Shown here in pieces: positions 39,421 to 48,076 of a DNA stretch of 64,000 bases; the stretch's first letter is position 1; every line of letters starts with the position of its first letter. The stretch is from Alphaproteobacteria bacterium PA2 (GTDB lineage: Bacteria > Pseudomonadota > Alphaproteobacteria > Caulobacterales > Caulobacteraceae). The stretch covers positions 2,143,001 to 2,207,000 of the forward strand of contig NKIZ01000001.1 of the NCBI GenBank assembly GCA_002256425.1, written 5' to 3'. The notes under the pieces were generated by a model. That model was not told the origin of the DNA. It did no database searches and saw only the letters and a program-made list of their open reading frames with translations. Both the position numbers and the translations under genes were made by a program.

Positions 39421-40569
39421 ATGACCGACGCGATCACGCCCTTCACCCTTTCGGTTCCGGAGAGCGAGCTGGAGGATCTGCGACGGCGTCTGGCCGCCAC
39501 CCGCTGGCCGGACAAGGAAACCGTCGGCGACTGGACGCAGGGCTCACCCCTCGCCAAGGTTCAGGCGCTCTGTGCGCACTGGTCGCAAGGTTATGACTGG
39601 CGGCGCGCTGAGGCGAAGCTGAACGCCCTGGGCCAGTTCAAGACCCGCATAGATGATCTCGACATCCACTTCCTGCATGTCCGCTCGCCGCACGAGGGGG
39701 CCATGCCCCTTATCATCACCCACGGCTGGCCCGGATCGGTGATGGAGTTCATGAAGGTGATCGGCCCGCTGACGGACCCTGTCGCCCATGGCGGCAAGGC
39801 TGAAGACGCCTTCCATGTGGTCGCCCCCTCCCTTCCCGGCTTCGGCTTCTCCGAGCGGCCATCATCCACCGGCTGGAACGTCGAGCGCATTGCAAAGGCC
39901 TGGGCCACGCTCATGGGCCGCCTTGGCTATAACCGTTGGGTCGCCCAGGGTGGAGATTGGGGCGCGGCGGTGACCACCGGCATCGGGGTCCTGAAACCTG
40001 AAGGCTGTGCGGCCATCCACGTCAACATGCCTCTGGTCTTCCCGGACGCAGAGGACCTGGGCGACATGTCCCAGCTGACGCCCCGCGAGCAAGCCGCCCT
40101 AGGCGCCATGGCCTACTACCAGGCCAAGGATTCCGGTTATTCCAAGCAGCAGAGCACCCGCCCCCAGTCCCTGGGCTATGGGCTGACGGATTCTCCGTCC
40201 GGTCAGGCCGCCTGGATCTATGAGAAGATGTGGGCCTGGACCGACAATCAGGGGACGCCCGAGGATGCGCTCACCCCGGACGAGATCCTCGACAACATCA
40301 TGCTCTACTGGTTGCCCGCGACGGGGACATCGTCCGCAAGACTCTACTGGGAGAGCTTTGGCAGCTTCAACAGCACCAATCTCGACCTGCCGGTCGGGGT
40401 CAGCATCTATCCCAAGGAAATCTTCCGCCCCACCCGCAAGTGGGCCGAGCGGCGCATGAAGAACATCATCCACTGGAACGAGCTGGACAAGGGCGGCCAT
40501 TTCGCGGCCTGGGAGCAGCCTGAGATCTATGTCCGGGAAATCAGGACCTGCTTCGCCCAGGTCCGCTAG
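39421..40569 (+). CDS. Epoxide hydrolase, EHN-type alpha/beta hydrolase
   Basis: Hydrolyses epoxides to diols. The N-terminal EHN domain (FTLSVPESELEDLRRRLAATRWPD) precedes the alpha/beta core with the oxyanion motif HGWPGSVMEF, nucleophile Asp in AQGGDWGAAVTTG and the histidine in DKGGHFAAWEQPE. The 382-residue length is typical of the microsomal-type family. It starts 34 bases after accC with its own GGAGG. Substrate not predictable; juvenile-hormone-like or xenobiotic epoxides are typical of the family. Confidence 0.92.
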   Translation: MTDAITPFTLSVPESELEDLRRRLAATRWPDKETVGDWTQGSPLAKVQALCAHWSQGYDWRRAEAKLNALGQFKTRIDDLDIHFLHVRSPHEGAMPLIITHGWPGSVMEFMKVIGPLTDPVAHGGKAEDAFHVVAPSLPGFGFSERPSSTGWNVERIAKAWATLMGRLGYNRWVAQGGDWGAAVTTGIGVLKPEGCAAIHVNMPLVFPDAEDLGDMSQLTPREQAALGAMAYYQAKDSGYSKQQSTRPQSLGYGLTDSPSGQAAWIYEKMWAWTDNQGTPEDALTPDEILDNIMLYWLPATGTSSARLYWESFGSFNSTNLDLPVGVSIYPKEIFRPTRKWAERRMKNIIHWNELDKGGHFAAWEQPEIYVREIRTCFAQVR

Positions 40570-40587
40570 GGTCGGTCTGTCGACCCG

Positions 40588-41235
40588 ATGGATGGCTTTG
40601 GTCCACACGAGCTCCTGGAGTGTTACGCCCGGGGCGTCTTCCCCATGGCGGACGACCGGACCGATGAGAAGATCTATCTGGTCGATCCCCATCTGAGGGG
40701 CGTCCTGCCTCTGGACGGCTTTCATATTCCCCGCAGGCTGGCCCGCAAGATCCGGACCGAACCCTTTGAAATCCGGACTAATTCAGCCTTTTCGGAGGTT
40801 GTCGGCCTCTGCGCCGAAGCGGCGCCGGACCGTCCCGGCACCTGGATCAACCAGACCATCGAAGATCTGTATGCCGAACTGCACGCCATGGGGCATGCCC
40901 ACTCGGTTGAGTGCTGGCAGGGCGGACAGCTGGTCGGCGGCCTCTATGGTGTGTCCCTGGCCGGAGCCTTCTTCGGCGAGAGCATGTTTTCCCGCGTCAC
41001 AGACGCCTCAAAGGTCGCCCTGGTCTATCTGGTGGCGCGGCTGAAGGTCGGGGGCTTCCAGTTGCTGGACACCCAGTTCATCACCGACCACCTTCAACGG
41101 TTCGGGACTGAGGAAATTCCCCGCAAGGCCTATCAGCAGCGCCTGAGACAGGCCCTGAAGGTCCAGGCCTATTTCGGGCGGGCAGATCCCATGACCGGCG
41201 CAGAAGTCCTGCAGGTCACCATCCAGACGTCATAA
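40588..41235 (+). CDS. aat: Leucyl/phenylalanyl-tRNA-protein transferase
   Basis: N-end rule enzyme that adds Leu or Phe to proteins with N-terminal Lys or Arg, marking them for ClpAP. The 215 residues include [14 protein letters not shown], the [27 protein letters not shown] block read in pieces, [20 protein letters not shown] and [15 protein letters not shown]. Its last 67 bases overlap the convergent DUF2155 gene. The aat, DUF2155, NDUFA12 neighbourhood is conserved in alphaproteobacteria. Confidence 0.96.
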   Translation: MDGFGPHELLECYARGVFPMADDRTDEKIYLVDPHLRGVLPLDGFHIPRRLARKIRTEPFEIRTNSAFSEVVGLCAEAAPDRPGTWINQTIEDLYAELHAMGHAHSVECWQGGQLVGGLYGVSLAGAFFGESMFSRVTDASKVALVYLVARLKVGGFQLLDTQFITDHLQRFGTEEIPRKAYQQRLRQALKVQAYFGRADPMTGAEVLQVTIQTS

Positions 41236-41771
41236 ACCGGATGCTGGAGGGGATTGAGCCCCGGCGAAGAGGCATACATCCAACCCTTGAAGACCTGCCG
41301 CGCCACCGGCGTCGGCTTGCCAGGCGCCGCCCTGGGCTGTGAGTCGATGGTCATATAGGCGATGGAGTCATCCATCGGCTCGTCAGGCGCGGTCTGCTCA
41401 CAGGCCTTCACGGTGATGACAATGGACTTGTAACGGACCGGTTGGCCCACGGGCGCCTCAAACCGGATGGTCTCGGCTGTGACCTTGTCCAGGGCCTGGA
41501 CAATCGCCACGTCGAACCGCGCCCGCTTCTGGGTGCTTTCGGCTGGTTTGTCTGCGACCTGCTGAGGCGGCGGTATGGCGGGCTTTATTTCGGACGCCGG
41601 CACGGCCGGGGCCGCGAGCGGCGCTGGCGCCTCGACAACTGATGGCGGGGCCTCCTCCGGCAGTTGCTCCGGGGCTGGCGCCTCCTGCGGCGTATTGGAG
41701 ACCGGCTGCGCCATGACGACGCCGGCTCCAGCCAGGGCAGCAAGAAATATGAGGGGAGCCCGTGCCGACAT
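41169..41771 (-). CDS. DUF2155 exported protein
   Basis: Predicted periplasmic protein of 200 residues. A signal peptide (ending near [10 protein letters not shown]) is followed by a Pro/Ala/Glu-rich linker (~25-80) and the DUF2155 domain (~85-185), with [25 protein letters not shown], two conserved cysteines (KACEQ, MVTCR) and [25 protein letters not shown]. Most family members end just after the last cysteine; this one has an extra [12 protein letters not shown] tail that lies over the aat 3' end. ATG 41771 follows the NDUFA12 gene by 4 bases. Function unknown. Confidence 0.9.
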   Translation of the reverse strand: MSARAPLIFLAALAGAGVVMAQPVSNTPQEAPAPEQLPEEAPPSVVEAPAPLAAPAVPASEIKPAIPPPQQVADKPAESTQKRARFDVAIVQALDKVTAETIRFEAPVGQPVRYKSIVITVKACEQTAPDEPMDDSIAYMTIDSQPRAAPGKPTPVARQVFKGWMYASSPGLNPLQHPVYDVWMVTCRTSAPVMGSARPK

Positions 41772-41775
41772 CACC

Positions 41776-42171
41776 CTATTCCGGCCGCCAGGCCTCATAG
41801 TCGCCCGCCGCCTTGGGACGTTCCCCGCCACGGGCGATGGAACCCTTTGGCCGCCAGGCATGGATCGTGCCGGTCAGGTTGGGCAGGTGATCCTTTTCCC
41901 AGGCCTGGCGCTTCAGGGGCTCAACCGTCGGCGGTTCGTCAAAGGTGTAGTGCAGCCAGCCATGCCACTCGGGCGGCACCTTGGAGGCCTCGGCATAACC
42001 CTTGTAGATCACCCAGCGGCGTTTGCGGCCATCATAGGAATCCTTGGCGTCCCGGGCCTGGTAGTACTTGTTCCCGGTATCGTCCTGGCCAACGAAAACG
42101 CCGCGGCGCTTGATATGAAAGCTGGCGCCAATGGTTGCGCCGCCCCACCACGTGAAAATTGCTCTCAGCAC
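41776..42171 (-). CDS. NDUFA12 / B17.2-like complex I accessory protein
   Basis: Bacterial homologue of the mitochondrial complex I subunit NDUFA12, found in alphaproteobacteria. The core reads RAIFTWWGGATIGASF, GVFVGQDDTGNKYYQAR, RRWVIYKGYAEASKVPPEWHGWLHY and PNLTGTIHAWRP, all family hallmarks. I chose GTG 42171 (VLRAIFTWW), where the family starts; upstream in-frame residues to 42273 show no similarity. No strong ribosome site is visible. It is not located with the nuo genes. Confidence 0.88.
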   Translation of the reverse strand: MLRAIFTWWGGATIGASFHIKRRGVFVGQDDTGNKYYQARDAKDSYDGRKRRWVIYKGYAEASKVPPEWHGWLHYTFDEPPTVEPLKRQAWEKDHLPNLTGTIHAWRPKGSIARGGERPKAAGDYEAWRPE

Positions 42172-42339
42172 GTTCGTACATGTCCAGTCGATTGGAAGCG
42201 GGCGGACTATAGGTCTGGTCGCCCACAGCGTCCAGCCTTCGCTGGGCGCAAGATATTGGGGATAGCCTCTCAACCAGCCGCAACATCTATTGCCGCGAGT
42301 CGGCGCGGCGCCTAACCTCGCGCCGAAGGAGTCTTTTCC

Positions 42340-44877
42340 GTGCGGAGCCTGGCGTCAAAGAATGAGCGCAGAGCCCTGGAACGCCCCACCGGGGTGATCG
42401 AGGTGCTGGCACCTTCCGCGTGGTCGGACGCCCGGGTTGAGTCCTGGCTGGAGTGGGCTGGTGAAAATCCGGATCTGCCCTCGGCCCTGTTCCGGCGGGC
42501 GGACTCCATCGCCACCCAGGCCGAAATCCTGGGCTTCATCGAGACAGACGCCCATGCTGATTTCCGCCGGGACCTGGGCGCCGCCCTGGCCTCGGGGCGG
42601 TTGGCGGTGTCAGAGCCCAGGTCAGGCGAACTGCCCAGGCTGGCGCCGGCTGACAAGGGAGACCTGACCCAGGCCCTCAAGTCCCTGCGCAGCGAACGAC
42701 GGGGCCGGGCGGCCGCCCAGGCCGCAGCCCTGGAAGTTGGAAGACGCCTCCAGGCGGTGATGGACGCCATTAATCGTTGTGAAGGCGATCCGGCCGCGTG
42801 CGCTGATCCCATGTCCAATCCCACCCTGGCGCGGGCCGTGGAAGCAGCCAGGACTTCCGGCGCACCTGACGCCCTGATTGTGGAGGCCATAACCCTGGCC
42901 AGGGGCGGTGAGTCGGGCTGGGACTCCGCCCTGCCCTCCTTCACCAATGACGATGTCAGGATCATCGCGGTCTTCACGGGTGAGCCGGACGAAGACCATG
43001 CAGACGCCCTGGCTGCGGCGGCCTGGGAAACCGGTCAGGTGACGGCGGCGTTTTCCGGCGCCAGCTCTGGCCGTCTCGCCCAGCGTGGCAAGCCAAGCAG
43101 GGGCGCCCTTGACGTCAATGCCTATGGCGATGGCCCGGACTTCGACGGCGAGGTTTTCGAGGCTGACCTCCGGCTGCTGGCCATAACCCTCGCAAGCCAG
43201 GGCGGTCCGATCGCCCTCGGCCTGGCCGGGGTCGCGGACTGGCTGATGGCCCAAGGCCTGGCCTATGACAGCCATTATGGACACAAGGCGGTCCAGGATC
43301 TCTTTGCCCGCGCCCGGGAGGTTGTCGCCAACCTAAATCTCGGCGACGGCGGCCTGGCCGTCTTTGACGATCCGGAAATCGCCCTGCGCCTTGGCGGCGT
43401 GAACGCCGGCGCCGGCCCCTCGACCGGGCCGATCACGATTGCCCAGATGGAAGATGGTGAAACCCTTCACCTCCTTTCCCAGCAGGCCCTGCGAGGGGCT
43501 GCGTCCCTGGGGATCGATCCCGGACAGCTGCGCGAACACATTCTGGGCGCCCGGGAGTTGTCTGGGGCGCCCGGGGTGAATCATCAGACCCTGCAGGCCC
43601 GTGGCTTCACGGATCATGAGATCTCGGCTGTTGAATCCGCCCTGCCCTTCGCCACGCGGCTTTCCGACGCCATTTCACCGGCCTCGATTGACCCGGGCTT
43701 CCTCACCGATGTCCTTGGTCTTACGGCGGCGGACCTGGCCAATCACGATCTCGACCTTCTCGAGCGCATGGGCTTTGCCGATGAGGACATTGCGGCGGCG
43801 GAAATCTACGCCCTTGGCGCCGGGAACACGGCTGAGGCGGAGTTCCTGACCCATGATCAGCGGCTGGTTTTCCGATCGGCTGATGAGATCGGGCCGGCGG
43901 CCTACTTCCTCATGCTGGCGGCCATCCAGCCCCATCTCGACGTGCCACCCGTGGCGGAAATCGAACTTGAGTGGGATTCAGAGCCTTCGGACGCAAAGAT
44001 CCTGATCAGCCTGGCGGCCCAGACCGGCGTCGGCGCGATCCGTGTCCGCCGCATGGAGCCTCCGGCCGATCTCCAACTCGACCTGCCCAAGGTCCAGAGC
44101 ACGCCCCCCAGGGAAGCCCGGCCCGCAGAGTCCGAGACAGAACCCCGCGCCGCCGATCCCCGCATGGCCCCGCCGCCCCAGGAGCGGATCGTCGAGCGCA
44201 TTGTCGAGCGTGAGCGCACCCGGCGCAAACTCCCCGACCGCCGCAAGGGCTATATCCAGAAGGCTGCGGTCGGCGGCCACAAGGTCTATATCCATACCGG
44301 CGAATACGATGACGGCGAGCTGGGCGAGATCTTCATCGACATGCACAAGGAAGGCGCCGCCTTCCGCTCGCTGATGAACAATTTCGCCATCGGCATTTCC
44401 ATCGGCCTGCAATACGGCGTGCCCCTGGAAGAGTTCGTCGACGCCTTTGTCTTCACCCGCTTCGAGCCCGCCGGCCCCGTGACCGGCAATGACTCGGTCA
44501 AGTCAGCGACCTCGATACTGGACTATATCTTCCGCGAACTGGGGATCTCGTATCTGGGCCGGGACGAGCTGGCCAATGCCGACGGCGAGCTGAACGCTGA
44601 TGGCCTGGGTCAGGGCAAGGATCTGGCTGAGGGAGAAGAAGGTCAGGACAACGAGCCACAACCGGCCTCCCGGTTCATCTCAAAAGGCTTTTCCCGCGGC
44701 GCTGCGCCGGACAATCTGGTCTTCCTTCCGTCCGCCAGCCGCAGCTTCCCTGCCGGCCCCATGGAGGCTGATGTCTGCGCAGCCTGTGGCGACGTCGCCG
44801 TAGTGCGCAAGGGCATGAGCCTGATCTGCGAAACCTGCGGCGCCCGGGCGGGCCCCCTCGATGGAAAGACCGGCTAG
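42340..44877 (+). CDS. NrdJ-like protein without catalytic core cysteines (TSCPD and zinc-ribbon C-terminus)
   Basis: An 845-residue relative of class II, B12-dependent ribonucleotide reductase. The C-terminal TSCPD domain (~630-745) is strikingly conserved: [60 protein letters not shown] in turn, followed by the zinc-ribbon cysteines C813, C816, C830, C833. Fragments earlier resemble NrdJ too ([38 protein letters not shown]). But no cysteine lies between residue 154 and 813, and the NPCSE-type active-site motif is missing, so radical chemistry is impossible. GTG start, AAGGAG 9 bases upstream. A regulatory or assembly role for a paralogous NrdJ is one guess. Confidence 0.88.
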   Translation: MRSLASKNERRALERPTGVIEVLAPSAWSDARVESWLEWAGENPDLPSALFRRADSIATQAEILGFIETDAHADFRRDLGAALASGRLAVSEPRSGELPRLAPADKGDLTQALKSLRSERRGRAAAQAAALEVGRRLQAVMDAINRCEGDPAACADPMSNPTLARAVEAARTSGAPDALIVEAITLARGGESGWDSALPSFTNDDVRIIAVFTGEPDEDHADALAAAAWETGQVTAAFSGASSGRLAQRGKPSRGALDVNAYGDGPDFDGEVFEADLRLLAITLASQGGPIALGLAGVADWLMAQGLAYDSHYGHKAVQDLFARAREVVANLNLGDGGLAVFDDPEIALRLGGVNAGAGPSTGPITIAQMEDGETLHLLSQQALRGAASLGIDPGQLREHILGARELSGAPGVNHQTLQARGFTDHEISAVESALPFATRLSDAISPASIDPGFLTDVLGLTAADLANHDLDLLERMGFADEDIAAAEIYALGAGNTAEAEFLTHDQRLVFRSADEIGPAAYFLMLAAIQPHLDVPPVAEIELEWDSEPSDAKILISLAAQTGVGAIRVRRMEPPADLQLDLPKVQSTPPREARPAESETEPRAADPRMAPPPQERIVERIVERERTRRKLPDRRKGYIQKAAVGGHKVYIHTGEYDDGELGEIFIDMHKEGAAFRSLMNNFAIGISIGLQYGVPLEEFVDAFVFTRFEPAGPVTGNDSVKSATSILDYIFRELGISYLGRDELANADGELNADGLGQGKDLAEGEEGQDNEPQPASRFISKGFSRGAAPDNLVFLPSASRSFPAGPMEADVCAACGDVAVVRKGMSLICETCGARAGPLDGKTG

Positions 44878-45735
44878 GTGACATTCCTGGACTATGCCCG
44901 CAGGGGCAAGAATGACAGCTGGCGGTATGTCCTGGGGCTGGTGCTGGGCCCGATTCTGGCTCTGATCCTGGGCGCCCTCCTGCTGATCCCGGCGACGTTC
45001 AACAACCTGCTGCCCGAAGACATTGAAAGCCAGCTGACCCAGGTCAAGGACCCCTTCATCTTCTTCCCGGTCACGGGCGTCATCTTCGGCCTGTTCCTGG
45101 CTGGTTATAGCCTGGCGATCTTCCTGCTTCAGAAGAAGTCGCCCCTGGACATACTGGGACGCTGGACCTGGAAGTCCTTTGTTCTGGGCGCCGCCCTTTG
45201 GCTGGCCTATCTCGGAATCTGCACCCTCGTGGACTTCGCCCTGAGCCCAAAGGGCTTCCGGATTTCACCCACTCCCCCCAGTCTGGACCTGATCCTGGTC
45301 ATCGTCGGGGCCCTTGCGGTTCAGACCTTCGCCGAGGAGTTCGTGTTTCGGGGGTATCTCACCCAGGGCCTGCTACTGGGGTTGAAGAATCCGGTCGCCG
45401 CATCCCTGGCCTGCGGATTGGCTTTTGGCGCCCTGCACATTCCCAACGGAGCGCCCCAGGCCGCCAGCGCGGTAGTCTTCGGGATCGGCCTCTCCCTTAT
45501 CGCCATCCGCACAGGCAGCCTCGCCTTCGGCAGCGGCCTGCACCTGGTCAATAACGCCTATGGCGCGATCATCGTCGTGTCAGAGCAGGATGTCTTTCGC
45601 GGAAGCCCCGGATTTCTTTACCAGAACACGCCGCACCTGACGTGGTGGGACATGGGGCTCGGGCTTGGCGGCCTGGCCCTGATGGCATTTGTCATCTGGA
45701 AAAACGGCCCTGCGGACCGTCCGGAAGCGGCCTAG
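44878..45735 (+). CDS. CPBP-family intramembrane metalloprotease
   Basis: Integral-membrane protein of 285 residues with about seven or eight hydrophobic segments. The CPBP (Abi/CAAX-protease-like) motifs are visible: EEFVFRGYL with the EExxxR signature, FGALHIPNG and LHLVNNAYG. Such proteases cut within or near membranes and are sometimes linked to bacteriocin immunity. The GTG start follows the NrdJ-like stop without a gap (44875-44880), suggesting coupling. Substrate unknown. The stop TAG is shared with the convergent small gene through CTAG. Confidence 0.9.
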   Translation: MTFLDYARRGKNDSWRYVLGLVLGPILALILGALLLIPATFNNLLPEDIESQLTQVKDPFIFFPVTGVIFGLFLAGYSLAIFLLQKKSPLDILGRWTWKSFVLGAALWLAYLGICTLVDFALSPKGFRISPTPPSLDLILVIVGALAVQTFAEEFVFRGYLTQGLLLGLKNPVAASLACGLAFGALHIPNGAPQAASAVVFGIGLSLIAIRTGSLAFGSGLHLVNNAYGAIIVVSEQDVFRGSPGFLYQNTPHLTWWDMGLGLGGLALMAFVIWKNGPADRPEAA

Positions 45736-45917
45736 AGGCTGAGACCAAGCTTGGCCGTCACGACCGGCAGGAAGACCGCGTAGTTCAGCAGGAAGAAGCC
45801 GTACATGGCGGCGAGGCCTGGCCGACCATCCCGCCAATTGATCACGATCCCGGCGACCAGCGGGCCGCTGATCGGGCCGATCAACAAGTACGGAGCGATG
45901 CGCTTCAGGGTCGACAC
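45732..45917 (-). CDS. Small membrane protein, 61 residues
   Basis: Two hydrophobic stretches (ApYLLIGPISGPLVAGIVINW and MYGFFLLNYAVFLPVVTA) separated by a basic loop suggest a two-helix inner-membrane hairpin. The frame starts at GTG 45917, just after a 33-base palindrome, with no ribosome-binding site, so it may be translated from a leaderless mRNA, which is common in Caulobacter. Its stop overlaps that of the CPBP protease gene in CTAG. I do not recognise a family; function unknown. Confidence 0.68.
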   Translation of the reverse strand: MSTLKRIAPYLLIGPISGPLVAGIVINWRDGRPGLAAMYGFFLLNYAVFLPVVTAKLGLSL

Positions 45918-45918
45918 G

Positions 45919-45951
45919 TTAAAAAAGTCCTAACTGTTAGGAAACTTTTAA
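45919..45951. promoter_or_regulatory. 33-bp imperfect palindrome at the start of the small membrane gene
   Basis: The left arm TTAAAAAAGTCCTAAC (45919-45934) and the right arm GTTAGGAAACTTTTAA (45936-45951) match at 13 of 16 positions around a central T, with a perfect CCTAAC-T-GTTAGG core. It is AT-rich in a GC-rich region and ends one base before the GTG of the small membrane gene. The same interval is upstream of the divergent enoyl-CoA hydratase. It may be an operator with TTAA half-sites, or a folding element. Confidence 0.6.
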
Positions 45952-46092
45952 CCAGCTCTCCGGGCTGAGCAACAGGTTTTCCTGAAACGTGGTTAACCCC
46001 GGTCCCTGTCCCCTCCCCCTAGGTCAGACTTGCAATTGCGGCCCGCCGCAGCATGGTGACGTCAACAAGATCACGACGACCCAGGATCCCTC

Positions 46093-46902
46093 ATGACCTC
46101 CCACCTCATTGAAACCCACGTCGATGGCGTCGCCACCCTGACGCTCAACCGTCCCGAGGCCCGCAACGCCATGACCGGCGAAATGCTCGACGGCCTTTCA
46201 GAAGCTGTTCCAAGACTGGCTGCTGACCCGAATGTCCGTGTTGTCGTGCTGACCGGGGCCGGAGGCGCCTTTTGCGCCGGCGGAGACGTCAAGGGCTTCG
46301 CCGCCGACACCGGTCGCGGGGCCGGAGGCGGCGGTGGTCCCGGCATGGAGCAAAGGGTGGCCGGTCTTCGCAGGGGTATGGAGGTGGTCAAGGTCCTGCA
46401 CGAAATGCCCAAGCCCACCGTGGCCATCATGCCCGGCCCGGCGGCCGGTGCGGGCCTGTCACTGGCCCTGGCCTGCGACCTGCGTTTCTGCGTTTCGACG
46501 GCCAAGCTGACCACCGCATTCTCGAAGATCGCGGTCTCGGGCGACTATGGCGGGTCCTATTTCCTCAGCAAGCTGGTGGGCAGCGCCCGGGCGCGGGAAC
46601 TCTACTTCACCGCCGACGTCCTTACCGGCGAACAGGCCCTGGCCCTGGGCATAGTCACCAAGACCGCTCCGCCGGAAGACTTCGCCGCTGCCGCCCAGGC
46701 CTATGTCAGCTACCTGGCCAGCCTGCCCACCCTGGCGGTGGGCTATATGAAGCGCAACCTCAACGCCGCCGAGACTTCCACCCTGTCCGAGCTGCTGGAT
46801 CTGGAAGCCATGCACATGGTTCGCACCATGATGACCGAGGATCACAAGTCCGCCTCGGTGGCCTTTGTGGAAAAGCGCCCGCCGGTCTTCAACGGGCGCT
46901 GA
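46093..46902 (+). CDS. Enoyl-CoA hydratase/isomerase family protein
   Basis: Second crotonase-fold protein of the window (269 aa). Oxyanion segments are GAFCAGGDVKGFA and PAAGAGLSLALACDLRF; the catalytic-region segment is FSKIAVSGDYGGSYFLSKLVG, where the usual first glutamate position is not obvious. The GGDVKGF signature is common in hydratases and in 4-chlorobenzoyl-like dehalogenase relatives. A Gly-rich insertion (GRGAGGGGGPG) lies near residue 75. Probably fatty-acid or aromatic acyl-CoA metabolism; exact substrate unknown. Confidence 0.9.
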   Translation: MTSHLIETHVDGVATLTLNRPEARNAMTGEMLDGLSEAVPRLAADPNVRVVVLTGAGGAFCAGGDVKGFAADTGRGAGGGGGPGMEQRVAGLRRGMEVVKVLHEMPKPTVAIMPGPAAGAGLSLALACDLRFCVSTAKLTTAFSKIAVSGDYGGSYFLSKLVGSARARELYFTADVLTGEQALALGIVTKTAPPEDFAAAAQAYVSYLASLPTLAVGYMKRNLNAAETSTLSELLDLEAMHMVRTMMTEDHKSASVAFVEKRPPVFNGR

Positions 46903-46914
46903 GTTCGGGCATCC

Positions 46915-47868
46915 TCAGGCCAGGGCGCGGGCAAGCGCGTTCTGGCTGTCCCGCCCGGCCTGCAGGGTGACATAGGCCTCACGCATCCACTGGAAGGCGT
47001 GGAAGGCGCCGGGATAGACGTGCAGCTCGACCGGAACGCCACTTCGCAACAACCGTCGGGCATATTCCAGATCCTCTTCCAGGAAGAGATCCAGAGAGCC
47101 CGTGGCGATATAGGTGGGTGGCAGGCCCGCTACGCTCTCGGCACGCGCCGCCGCAGCATAGGGTGACACACCCGCCCCGCCGGGTTCCTGTCCCAGCAGG
47201 CAGGACCAGCCGAAGTGATTGCTTCTGGCCGTCCAGACGTATTCTCCGGCAAAGGGATGGGGATCGGCTGTTGTGCAGGTCCGGTCGTCAATCATCGGAT
47301 AGATCAGGTGCTGGAAGGCCAGACTGTACTCGGCCCGGTCCCGGACCAGCAGGGCAAGGCCCGCCGCCAGTCCTCCCCCGGCGCTTTCGCCCATGACGCC
47401 AAGCCGCCCGACGTCCACCCCAAGCTCAGCGGCGTTCTGGTTGATCCAGGCCAGGACGGCGTAACAATCTTCAACCGCCCCCGGAAAACGGGTCTCCGGC
47501 GCAAGGCGATAGTCCACCGAAACGATGACGCAGCCCAGATCTGCCGCCAGGGGCCGATGCATGGCCTCATTGGACATCAGCGATCCGCTCACATAGCCGC
47601 CGCCATGAATGTGCAGGATGCAGGGCAAGGCGCCCTCCGCCCCAGCCGGCCGATAGATGGCGACCCCGACCTCGGGCGCGTCCTTCGGTCCCGGAACTGT
47701 TCTCTGCACCAGTTCGCTCCGTCGCAGGTCTTCCGGCTTGACCTCGAACATGGGCGGCCGGGCCCGCATGGCCGGCAGGATTTCCGCGCTGAGCTCCAGG
47801 GGCGGCATGGAGTCCACCATGGGCAGGAGTTCGGGATCAACCAGATGACGACTGTCAGGAAACGGCAT
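46915..47868 (-). CDS. Alpha/beta hydrolase, hormone-sensitive-lipase family
   Basis: Esterase of 317 residues. Oxyanion motif HIHGGGYVSGS, the nucleophile GESAGGGLA, the acid in GSLDLFLEEDLEYA and the histidine in VYPGAFHAFQ make a complete type IV (HSL) esterase. I chose ATG 47868 (MPFPDSRHL); the frame extends to 48114 but that part would overlap the TonB receptor start. It converges on the enoyl-CoA hydratase. Short-chain ester substrates are usual for this family. Confidence 0.9.
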   Translation of the reverse strand: MPFPDSRHLVDPELLPMVDSMPPLELSAEILPAMRARPPMFEVKPEDLRRSELVQRTVPGPKDAPEVGVAIYRPAGAEGALPCILHIHGGGYVSGSLMSNEAMHRPLAADLGCVIVSVDYRLAPETRFPGAVEDCYAVLAWINQNAAELGVDVGRLGVMGESAGGGLAAGLALLVRDRAEYSLAFQHLIYPMIDDRTCTTADPHPFAGEYVWTARSNHFGWSCLLGQEPGGAGVSPYAAAARAESVAGLPPTYIATGSLDLFLEEDLEYARRLLRSGVPVELHVYPGAFHAFQWMREAYVTLQAGRDSQNALARALA

Positions 47869-48076
47869 GGGGCTCGGGCCTTTGAATACAGGAGGGGCGG
47901 AAGCTAACCCGAAGCTGGAACCTGCGCAAAGCCGCGTCATTCCGCATAATTCAGTCGGCCGCGCCTGGCCTGTACACTGGACATGCAATCCCGTTCCATG
48001 ATGATAGGGCGGCTTAGACGTCCCGTCAGTATGCTGACCCCGGGGCTGCCAGGAACGCGTCGGGGGCGCCAGGACC

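Noticed and set aside
42340..44877. Calling this gene an active ribonucleotide reductase (nrdJ)
   Set aside because: The radical-chemistry cysteines and the core motif are absent despite the conserved C-terminal domain.
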